5,812 nucleotides of DNA from Gammaproteobacteria bacterium (GTDB lineage: Bacteria > Pseudomonadota > Gammaproteobacteria > QOAV01): positions 1 to 5,812 of the forward strand of contig QOAV01000095.1 in NCBI GenBank assembly GCA_003972845.1. Reading direction: 5' to 3'. The notes under the pieces were generated by a model that was given only the letters and a program-made list of their open reading frames with translations, had not been told where the DNA came from and did not search any database. Made by a program: the position numbers and the translations under genes. This document shows positions 1 through 5,133 of the stretch, piece after piece. Each line of letters begins with the position of its first letter. Position 1 is the stretch's first letter.

Positions 1-4
1 GCAT
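1..4 (-). CDS. Start codon of a further minus-strand gene, cut by the window edge
   Basis: A strong Shine-Dalgarno AGGAG (minus strand, 17-13) is followed after 8 nt by ATG at 4-2. Only the start codon and one further base are inside the window, so nothing can be said of the product. The upstream promoter candidate and the clean ribosome-binding site support a real gene start. Confidence 0.5.
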
Positions 5-46
5 GTTGTGTTCTCCTGAGATATTCGGATAGTTTTTCGCGCCCGG

Positions 47-75
47 AGTCTACCAGAAGCCCAATGCAGATTCAG
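47..75 (-). promoter_or_regulatory. Extended -10 promoter candidate for the gene starting at the left edge
   Basis: On the minus strand TGGTAGACT contains a TGn extension and a -10-like TAGACT at 52-47 (4 of 6 to TATAAT). At 17-nt spacing the -35 is CTGAAT at 75-70, a weak match. The predicted start is near 40, giving a leader of about 36 nt before the ATG at position 4. This divides the left-edge gene from the thrH unit. Confidence 0.4.
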
Positions 76-132
76 CGCACCGCGGCGCTAGTTTTATTTA
101 TGGCCGGGTAAACGGCGCTGGAACAACCTGCG

Positions 133-588
133 CTACTCCCGCTTGCGCTGACGCCCCTTGAAGCGGGCAATAACCTGTGCAATCTGCTGATACGGCAGAT
201 CATTCAAGCCGCCAAACCAGTTTTTCCCGGCGACTATCCAGGCACGAACATCATTATCAGGTATCGAGGGGTCCCTGGACGGGTGCTGCATCAGCTCTTT
301 CAGCCCCGTCAGCCCACCACACTGCATTCGCAAATCCTTGGCATGGGGCAAAGGCTGGTTCAGATCATTCAGTTGCAATACAAAACGCGCATTCTGCTTG
401 AGCAGGTTCTTGAACAGCAGGCAATCGGCCTGCGCCGCTTCCGTACCGCAGCCCATGGCTTCACGCACGGCGATATTGACCTTGTGTGCCTGCGAACAAG
501 CCACACAGCGAGACAACATGGCCTTTTCGAATACGCAGGGACGCGCATTCAGATCCCTGTACGCGACCCGGTATTCCTTTTCATCCAT
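133..588 (-). CDS. Uncharacterised 151-residue cysteine-containing protein, translationally coupled to thrH
   Basis: I do not recognise this protein with confidence. It is soluble, with no signal peptide or membrane segment. It has six cysteines: Cys18, Cys28, Cys31, Cys47, Cys56 and Cys90. Cys28 and Cys31 form a CxxC (SRCVACSQ), and five of the six fall within residues 18-56. The pattern C-x9-C-x2-C-x15-C-x8-C suggests a metal or iron-sulfur site, but this is inference. The C-terminus is strongly basic (RFKGRQRKRE). Its ATG lies inside the end of thrH: the shared ATGGATGA holds its start and the thrH stop. No clear Shine-Dalgarno is seen, so translation is probably coupled to thrH. Being real is supported by the 4-base-frame overlap, bacterial-looking codon use, and a long uninterrupted frame in the same direction as its neighbours. 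Cofactor and role are unknown; a link to ThrH metabolism is only suggested by position. Confidence 0.8.
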   Translation of the reverse strand: MDEKEYRVAYRDLNARPCVFEKAMLSRCVACSQAHKVNIAVREAMGCGTEAAQADCLLFKNLLKQNARFVLQLNDLNQPLPHAKDLRMQCGGLTGLKELMQHPSRDPSIPDNDVRAWIVAGKNWFGGLNDLPYQQIAQVIARFKGRQRKRE

Positions 589-1198
589 CGGAACTGTCGT
601 GGAAGGCCCTGTCTATTTCCCTGCGCAATTCTTTATAGTTGGCGGTGACGGGAAACTGCGGAAACTCGGCCACGATATTCTGCGGCGGCCGGAAAAAGAT
701 GCCCTTGTCCGCTTCTCCCAGCATGGTGGTGTCGTTATAGGAATCGCCCGCCGCCACGGTGCGGAAATTCAGCGATCTGAATGCCTTGACCGCTGCCTGC
801 TTGTGATTGGGCATGCGCAGTTTGTAATTCGTAATATGACCCGAGTCATCGGTTTCCAGTTCATGACAGAACAGGGTTGGCCAACCCAGCTGTTGCATCA
901 GGGGTTTGGCGAACTCAGCGAAAGTATCAGACAAGATGACCAGCTGGTAATCGGCGCGCAGCCCGTCCAGCAGCTCTTTGGCGCCATCCATCGGCCCCAT
1001 TTCGGCGATCACTGCCTGAATCGCCGGCAGGTCCAGATCATGCTCATCGAGGATGCGCAGGCGCTGTTTCATCAGTACATCGTAATCGGGAATATCGCGC
1101 GTGGTGGCGCGCAATTCCGCAATGCCGGTGCGCTCGGCGAACTCGATCCAGATCTCCGGCACCAGTACGCCTTCCATATCCAGGCAAACGATTTCCAC
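581..1198 (-). CDS. thrH: ThrH: bifunctional phosphoserine phosphatase / phosphoserine:homoserine phosphotransferase (HAD family)
   Basis: ThrH, characterised in Pseudomonas aeruginosa, hydrolyses phosphoserine and can move its phosphate to homoserine, linking serine and threonine synthesis. From the GTG start the product has 205 residues, the usual length for the family. HAD motif I is CLDMEGVLVPE with nucleophile Asp7. The position normally occupied by the acid/base Asp is Glu9, the D-x-E-G form typical of ThrH as opposed to DxDST of SerB. Motif II is VILSDT (Ser90), motif III the Lys at 133, and motif IV GDSYND (Asp152, Asp156). The block TTRDIPDYDVLMKQRLRILDEH (33-54) is a strong ThrH signature in the cap. 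It is a soluble cytoplasmic enzyme, 99 bp after dnaJ, with its own TATAAT promoter, and overlaps the next gene by 8 bp. Confusion with SerB is unlikely. Transferase activity is inferred from the family. Confidence 0.93.
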   Translation of the reverse strand: MEIVCLDMEGVLVPEIWIEFAERTGIAELRATTRDIPDYDVLMKQRLRILDEHDLDLPAIQAVIAEMGPMDGAKELLDGLRADYQLVILSDTFAEFAKPLMQQLGWPTLFCHELETDDSGHITNYKLRMPNHKQAAVKAFRSLNFRTVAAGDSYNDTTMLGEADKGIFFRPPQNIVAEFPQFPVTANYKELRREIDRAFHDSSDG

Positions 1199-1208
1199 AG
1201 CAGTCTCC
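1196..1208 (-). promoter_or_regulatory. Ribosome-binding site and GTG start of thrH
   Basis: GGAG at 1208-1205 on the minus strand is followed by a 6-nt spacer and a GTG at 1198-1196. This fixes the thrH start 90 bp downstream of the first in-frame ATG (1288). The intervening 30 residues, basic and rich in Arg, Ser and Pro, resemble translated intergenic sequence and have no place in the family. Confidence 0.8.
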
Positions 1209-1228
1209 GCAGTTTCAAAAAACGGCGG
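1207..1228 (-). promoter_or_regulatory. Small hairpin overlapping the thrH Shine-Dalgarno
   Basis: On the minus strand CCGC (1228-1225) pairs with GCGG (1210-1207). After one C-T mismatch, GTTT (1223-1220) pairs with AAAC (1215-1212) around a TTTG loop. The right arm includes the first two bases of the GGAG Shine-Dalgarno (1208-1205). The left arm lies between the TATAAT box and the expected start site, so it would be present only in read-through RNA from dnaJ. The structure is read by eye and not folded computationally. Confidence 0.35.
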
Positions 1229-1257
1229 ATTATACGGGGTTCGTGTGTTTTTGGAAG
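1229..1257 (-). promoter_or_regulatory. Sigma-70 type promoter of thrH
   Basis: In the dnaJ-thrH gap the minus strand has a perfect TATAAT -10 at 1234-1229. At 17-nt spacing the -35 is CTTCCA (1257-1252), only 3 of 6 to TTGACA, so the promoter rests mainly on the -10. The predicted start is near 1223-1221, leaving a leader of about 23-25 nt before the GTG start. It would make thrH and the next gene independent of heat-shock control. Confidence 0.55.
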
Positions 1258-1297
1258 ACGGCCGAGAGCGGCGGGCGCGGGAGCCCAAAGCTCGTTG

Positions 1298-2425
1298 TCA
1301 CCCCACCAGTTCCTCGAAAAATGACTTGATCCGGTCGGTGAACGAGGATTCCTTCGGACTGTGCCGGGCACCATTGTCCTGCAGGGACTGATCCAGTTTT
1401 TTCAGCAGATCTTTTTGCTCTTTGGTCAGATTCACCGGCGTTTCAACAGTGATTTTACAGTATAGATCGCCGGTCTGGCCGTGGCGTACATTGGTCACAC
1501 CCTTGCCGCGCAGGCGAAAAGTCTTGCCGGTCTGGGTTTCCGATGGAATCTTGAGACTGGCATGGCCGCCCAGAGTCGGTACTTTCAGTTCGCCGCCCAG
1601 AGCGACGGTGGCGTAGCTCACCGGCACTTCGCAGAACAGATCGTCGCCCTCTCGCTGAAAAATGTCGTGCGGCAGGATATGAGCCTGCACATACAGGTCG
1701 CCGGCTGGCGCACCCTGGGGGCCCGCCTCACCCTCGCCATGCAGACGAATGCGGTCACCATGGTCGATGCCAGCCGGGATCTTCACCGACAGGGTCTTGT
1801 GCTTCTGCACCCGGCCCTGTCCGTGGCATTGCTTGCAGGGTGTTTCGATGATCTGACCACGGCCGCGGCATTGCGGACAGGTCTGCTGTACAGAAAAGAA
1901 GCCCTGCTGCATGCGCACCTGGCCGTGACCGTTACAGGTGGCGCAAGTCACTGGCGACGTGCCGGGCTGGGCGCCGCTGCCGTGACAGGCGTCGCAGTTC
2001 TGCATGCTGGGCACGCGGATTTCCACTTCCGTACCGCGCACCGCATCTTCCAGCGTTATTTCAAGATTGTATTGCAGGTCAGCGCCTCGGCTGGCCCGCC
2101 GGCCCTGAGCGCCACCGCCGAAAATGTCACCGAAGATATCGCCAAATATATCGCCAAAACCACCTGCTGCGCCGCCGGCTCCCGCGCCACCCATGGAAGG
2201 ATCGACGCCAGCGTGGCCGAACTGATCATAGGCAGCCTTCTTCTGCGGATCACTGAGCACTTCGTAGGCTTCCTTGCATTCCTTGAACCGCGCTTCGGCC
2301 TCGGCATCGCCGGGATTGCGGTCAGGATGGTATTTCATCGCCTTGCGACGATAGGCCTTCTTCAGTTCCACCGCCGTTACCGTGCGGCTCACCTCAAGAA
2401 CTTCGTAATAATCCCTTTTTGACAT
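1298..2425 (-). CDS. dnaJ: Co-chaperone DnaJ (Hsp40, type I)
   Basis: DnaJ delivers unfolded clients to DnaK and triggers its ATP hydrolysis through the J domain. The 375-residue product is a complete type I Hsp40. The J domain spans 1-70 with the essential HPD at 33-35. A Gly/Phe-rich linker spans about 70-107 and includes three consecutive GDIF units at 91-102. The zinc domain has four CxxCxGxG motifs starting at Cys144, Cys161, Cys183 and Cys197. The C-terminal peptide-binding and dimerisation domains follow. All eight zinc-ligand cysteines are present. The ATG at 2425 gives the canonical [12 protein letters not shown] start, but no clear Shine-Dalgarno precedes it; the upstream stretch is A-rich (GAATAAAGTC). 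It starts only 28 bp after the T run of the dnaK terminator, leaving little room for its own promoter, so expression probably comes from read-through. thrH follows after 99 bp. Confidence 0.98.
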   Translation of the reverse strand: MSKRDYYEVLEVSRTVTAVELKKAYRRKAMKYHPDRNPGDAEAEARFKECKEAYEVLSDPQKKAAYDQFGHAGVDPSMGGAGAGGAAGGFGDIFGDIFGDIFGGGAQGRRASRGADLQYNLEITLEDAVRGTEVEIRVPSMQNCDACHGSGAQPGTSPVTCATCNGHGQVRMQQGFFSVQQTCPQCRGRGQIIETPCKQCHGQGRVQKHKTLSVKIPAGIDHGDRIRLHGEGEAGPQGAPAGDLYVQAHILPHDIFQREGDDLFCEVPVSYATVALGGELKVPTLGGHASLKIPSETQTGKTFRLRGKGVTNVRHGQTGDLYCKITVETPVNLTKEQKDLLKKLDQSLQDNGARHSPKESSFTDRIKSFFEELVG

Positions 2426-2453
2426 GATTCGACTTTATTCTTTACGTAAATAC

Positions 2454-2485
2454 AAAAAAGGGAGGCGCACTTACGCGCACCTCCC
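2454..2485 (-). terminator. Intrinsic terminator/attenuator between dnaK and dnaJ
   Basis: On the minus strand the arms GGGAGGTGCGC (2485-2475) and GTGCGCCTCCC (2470-2460) form an 11-bp stem with two G-U wobbles. It is closed by a GUAA loop of the stable GNRA class (2474-2471) and followed directly by six T (2459-2454). On the plus strand both wobbles become A-C mismatches and no T run follows directly, so the signal is directed at dnaK transcripts. It lies 18 bp after the dnaK stop. It should end much of the dnaK mRNA and lower dnaJ expression. Confidence 0.88.
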
Positions 2486-2503
2486 CTCCGGTTTTTCTAC
2501 CTG

Positions 2504-4438
2504 TTATTTTTTGTCGTCATCGACTTCTTCAAACTCGGCATCGACCACATCGTCGTCTCCGCCGCCAGCGGATTCGCCGCCACCGGCAGCGTTGGCTCCG
2601 GCATCACCCGCAGCAGCGCCGGCATCGGCATACATCTTCTCGGCCATGGAATTGCTGGCCTGGGTCAACGCCTCGGTCTTCGCCGTGATCGCGTCCTTGT
2701 CGTCGCCTTTCAATGTCTCTTCCAGCTCGGCGATAGCCGACTCGATCTTCTCCTTCTCGCCGGCATCGAGCTTGTCACCCATTTCGGCAACAGACTTCTT
2801 CACCGAATGCACCAGCGCATCGCCCTGGTTACGGGCATCGGCCAGTTCACGCGCCTTGTGATCTTCTTCGGCGTGAGCCGCAGCGTCCTGCACCATGCGC
2901 TCGACCTCATCTTCGGTCAAACCGGAGCCGGCCTTGATCACGATCTTGTTTTCCTTGCCGGTAGCCTTGTCTTTCGCCGTGACATGCAAGATGCCATTGG
3001 CGTCGATATCGAACGTCACTTCCACCTGCGGTACGCCACGCGGAGCCGGTGGAATGTCGGTCAGATCGAAACGGCCCAGTGACTTGTTACCCGCCGCCAT
3101 TTCGCGCTCGCCCTGCAATACATGCACGGTGACTGCAGACTGGTTGTCTTCCGCGGTGGAGAAGGTCTGCGATGCCTTGGTCGGAATCGTGGTGTTCTTC
3201 TCGATCAGCTTGGTCATTACGCCGCCCATGGTTTCGATACCCAGGGACAACGGCGTCACGTCCAGCAGCAATACGTCTTTCACGTCACCGGCCAGCACAC
3301 CGCCCTGAATGGCTGCGCCCAGCGCTACCGCTTCATCCGGATTCACGTCCTTGCGCGGTTCCTTGCCAAATACTTCAGCCACCACTTCCTGCACTTTCGG
3401 CATGCGGGTCTGACCGCCCACCAGAATGACGTCGTTGATCTCCGAAGCGGAAATACCGGCATCTTTCAGCGCTGTCTTACAGGGCTCGACAGAGCGCGCA
3501 ATCAGGTCTTCCACCAGCGATTCCAGCTTGGCCCGGGTGACCTTGATATTCAGGTGTTTCGGACCAGATGCATCCGCCGTGATATAGGGCAGATTGACAT
3601 CGGTCTGCTGGGTGGAGGACAGTTCGATTTTGGCTTTTTCCGCTGCTTCCTTCAGACGTTGCAACGCCAGCGGGTCGCTGTGCAGATCCACACCCGAGTC
3701 TTTCTTGAACTCTTCCGCCAGGTATTCCATCAGGCGGTTGTCAAAGTCTTCGCCACCGAGGAAAGTATCTCCGTTGGTGGACAACACTTCGAACTGCTGC
3801 TCGCCGTCGACATCGGCAATTTCGATCACCGACACGTCGAAGGTGCCGCCGCCCAGGTCATAGACCACAATGGTGCTGTCACAGCCTTTCTTGTCCATGC
3901 CGTAGGCCAATGCAGCAGCCGTCGGCTCATTGATGATGCGTTTCACATCCAGACCGGCGATCTTGCCCGCGTCCTTGGTCGCCTGGCGCTGTGAATCGTT
4001 GAAATAGGCCGGCACGGTAATCACCGCTTCCGCCACATCCTCGCCCAGATAGGCTTCCGCATCCTTTTTCATTTTCATCAGGATGCGCGCCGAAATCTCC
4101 GGCGGCGCCATTTGCTTGCCGTTGACTTCCACCCAGGCATCGCCATTGGGCGCCTTGACGATCTTGTATGGCATCAGCTCGATATCGCGCTTCACCACAT
4201 CTTCGTCAAACTTGCGGCCAATCAGTCGTTTCACCGCATAAATCGTGTTTTCCGGATTGGTCACCGCCTGCCGTTTGGCCGGGTCTCCGACCAGTACTTC
4301 ACCACCGTCCACATACGCAACCACCGAAGGCGTCGTGCGCTTGCCTTCCGCATTTTCCAGAACCTTGGGCTTGCCGTTTTCCATCACTGCTACGCAGGAG
4401 TTGGTGGTGCCCAGGTCGATTCCGATAACTTTTCCCAT
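2504..4438 (-). CDS. dnaK: Molecular chaperone DnaK (Hsp70)
   Basis: DnaK is the ATP-driven Hsp70 that binds exposed hydrophobic peptide stretches in the cytoplasm, cycling with DnaJ (ATPase stimulation) and GrpE (nucleotide exchange). From the preferred ATG it has 644 residues. The nucleotide-binding domain (1 to about 385) opens with GIDLGTTNS at 6-14 and has the catalytic Lys70, phosphate loop DLGGGTFD at 194-201 including Thr199, Glu171, and adenosine-site motif [10 protein letters not shown] at 338-347. The interdomain linker [13 protein letters not shown] spans 388-400. The substrate-binding beta domain follows to about 505, then the helical lid. The C-terminal tail (about 605-644) is Gly/Ala/Asp-rich and ends [10 protein letters not shown], like other proteobacterial DnaKs. 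The full nucleotide-binding domain marks the Gram-negative type. It sits between grpE and dnaJ and is followed by a strong terminator. One additional Met at the N-terminus is possible if the upstream ATG is used. Confidence 0.99.
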   Translation of the reverse strand: MGKVIGIDLGTTNSCVAVMENGKPKVLENAEGKRTTPSVVAYVDGGEVLVGDPAKRQAVTNPENTIYAVKRLIGRKFDEDVVKRDIELMPYKIVKAPNGDAWVEVNGKQMAPPEISARILMKMKKDAEAYLGEDVAEAVITVPAYFNDSQRQATKDAGKIAGLDVKRIINEPTAAALAYGMDKKGCDSTIVVYDLGGGTFDVSVIEIADVDGEQQFEVLSTNGDTFLGGEDFDNRLMEYLAEEFKKDSGVDLHSDPLALQRLKEAAEKAKIELSSTQQTDVNLPYITADASGPKHLNIKVTRAKLESLVEDLIARSVEPCKTALKDAGISASEINDVILVGGQTRMPKVQEVVAEVFGKEPRKDVNPDEAVALGAAIQGGVLAGDVKDVLLLDVTPLSLGIETMGGVMTKLIEKNTTIPTKASQTFSTAEDNQSAVTVHVLQGEREMAAGNKSLGRFDLTDIPPAPRGVPQVEVTFDIDANGILHVTAKDKATGKENKIVIKAGSGLTEDEVERMVQDAAAHAEEDHKARELADARNQGDALVHSVKKSVAEMGDKLDAGEKEKIESAIAELEETLKGDDKDAITAKTEALTQASNSMAEKMYADAGAAAGDAGANAAGGGESAGGGDDDVVDAEFEEVDDDKK

Positions 4439-4450
4439 CATTGATCTCCT
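4439..4450 (-). promoter_or_regulatory. Ribosome-binding site of dnaK, deciding between two tandem ATGs
   Basis: The minus strand carries AGGAG at 4450-4446, followed by two adjacent in-frame ATG codons at 4441-4439 and 4438-4436. The spacer is 4 nt to the first and 7 nt to the second. The second gives near-ideal spacing and yields the canonical [15 protein letters not shown] start, so it is preferred. Confidence 0.75.
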
Positions 4451-4474
4451 AAAAATTTATTCTTGCTGCCCGAT

Positions 4475-4503
4475 TAAATAAGGGCGTCAACTACTGTTTC
4501 AAC
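4475..4503 (-). promoter_or_regulatory. Possible second sigma-32 promoter, upstream of dnaK
   Basis: In the 65-bp grpE-dnaK gap the minus strand reads GTTGAAA at 4503-4497 (6 of 7 against CTTGAAA). A 13-nt spacer follows, then CCTTATTTA at 4483-4475 (7 of 9 against CCCCATTTA). The predicted start is near 4468, giving a leader of about 30 nt to dnaK. It is weaker than the grpE promoter because the C-run of the -10 is broken. A sigma-70 -35-like TTGACG at 4490-4485 has no good -10 at proper spacing. If real, it would raise DnaK above GrpE and HrcA after heat shock. Confidence 0.45.
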
Positions 4504-4506
4504 CGC

Positions 4507-5070
4507 TTAGCCGGATTTTCTGGCCACCATGACCATGGCCGGCCGCAGCAGCCGGTCGTTAAGCCGGTAACCTTTCTGCACCACATTCACCACCTGGTTG
4601 TGCTCGTGCTCGTCAGACTCCATCGTACCCATGGCCTGATGAGCCTCCGGGTCCAGCTGTTCACCCGCCGCCGGGTTCAGTTCTTCCACGTTGAATTTTT
4701 CGAACGCCTTTTCCAGCATTTTCAGCGTCAGTTCCAGACCCTCACGCATTTTTTCCAGCGCCTCGGCATTGTCATCGGCGATTTCCACGGAGCTGGCCAG
4801 CTCCAGGCTGTCTTTCACCGGCAGCAGCTCGGCGGCAAATTTCTCGATGGCGAACTTGCGCGCCTTGGATACTTCGTTATCCGCGCGGCGGCGCACGTTT
4901 TCCATTTCAGCGTGAGCACGGACAAACTTTTCTTTGGCCTCGGCCAACTCCGCCTGCAGCTTTTCCACATCGACTTCAGCGGAATCATCTTGTTCGGAGT
5001 TCATTTCCTCCACGGCGTCATCCAGAGCCTGTTCTTGCTCCTGATGGCCGTTTTTGTCTTTGTCGTTCAT
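4507..5070 (-). CDS. grpE: Nucleotide exchange factor GrpE
   Basis: GrpE is a cytoplasmic homodimer that speeds ADP release from DnaK and so resets the Hsp70 cycle. The 187-residue product is a normal length for the family. Residues 1-35 are acidic and polar, as in the usual disordered tail. About 36-75 is heptad-like (KLQAELAEAKEKFVRAHAEMENVRR), fitting the long paired helix. About 76-120 is helical (dimer four-helix bundle). About 125-187 is the beta domain that contacts DnaK, ending with the family block GYRLNDRLLRPAMVMVARKSG. The ATG at 5070 has a GAGG Shine-Dalgarno at 5084-5081 with a rather long 10-nt spacer. It lies 56 bp after hrcA and 65 bp before dnaK, with its own sigma-32-like promoter upstream. 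Nothing is broken or unusual in the protein. Confidence 0.97.
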   Translation of the reverse strand: MNDKDKNGHQEQEQALDDAVEEMNSEQDDSAEVDVEKLQAELAEAKEKFVRAHAEMENVRRRADNEVSKARKFAIEKFAAELLPVKDSLELASSVEIADDNAEALEKMREGLELTLKMLEKAFEKFNVEELNPAAGEQLDPEAHQAMGTMESDEHEHNQVVNVVQKGYRLNDRLLRPAMVMVARKSG

Positions 5071-5103
5071 TGGGACAAAACCTCATTACCATATTTGCCG
5101 GAT

Positions 5104-5133
5104 TTTATGGGGATGCGCCGGTGTTTTTACAAG
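5104..5133 (-). promoter_or_regulatory. Sigma-32 (RpoH) heat-shock promoter of grpE, overlapping the hrcA stop codon
   Basis: On the minus strand the -35 element CTTGTAA lies at 5133-5127. It matches the E. coli sigma-32 consensus CTTGAAA at 6 of 7 positions. After a 14-nt spacer comes CCCCATAAA at 5112-5104, which fits the -10 consensus CCCCATnTA except at one position. The -35 contains the last HrcA codon (TTG) and its stop (TAA). The inferred transcription start is near 5097, giving a leader of about 27 nt before grpE. This would let grpE-dnaK be induced by heat independently of hrcA. The motif match is read directly; its activity is inferred. Confidence 0.75.

Noticed and set aside
74..99. 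Hairpin AGCGC/GCGCT followed by a T-rich stretch on the plus strand, resembling a terminator
   Set aside because: The stem has only 5 bp with a 6-nt loop, the T run is interrupted, and no plus-strand gene leads into it.
106..119. GCCG/CGGC hairpin after the small protein gene as a terminator
   Set aside because: The stem has only 4 bp and on the minus strand it is followed by CATAAATAAAAC, not by a T run.
1260..1297. GC-rich small hairpins after dnaJ as a dnaJ terminator
   Set aside because: Stems of about 4 bp (GAGC/GCTC, GCCG/CGGC) lack a following T run on the minus strand.
338..1324. 328-codon open frame on the plus strand opposite thrH and the small protein gene
   Set aside because: It spans the antisense of two genes and their promoter region and shows no domain. 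It is an antisense shadow.
1481..2422. 313-codon open frame on the plus strand opposite dnaJ
   Set aside because: It mirrors the dnaJ reading frame, has no family features or start context, and conflicts with a complete, certain gene.
2441..2450. Perfect 10-bp palindrome TTTACGTAAA in the dnaJ leader, possible operator
   Set aside because: A palindrome of this size is expected by chance fairly often. No second copy or known regulator motif supports it.
3122..3994. 290-codon open frame on the plus strand opposite dnaK
   Set aside because: Long antisense frames opposite dnaK are a known effect of its codon pattern. The translation is rich in His, Arg and Gln, has no recognisable domain, and lies wholly inside a certain gene.
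4468..4485. GCCC/GGGC inverted repeat between grpE and dnaK as a terminator
   Set aside because: The stem has 4 bp around a 10-nt loop, without a T run directly after it. It overlaps the candidate -10 element.
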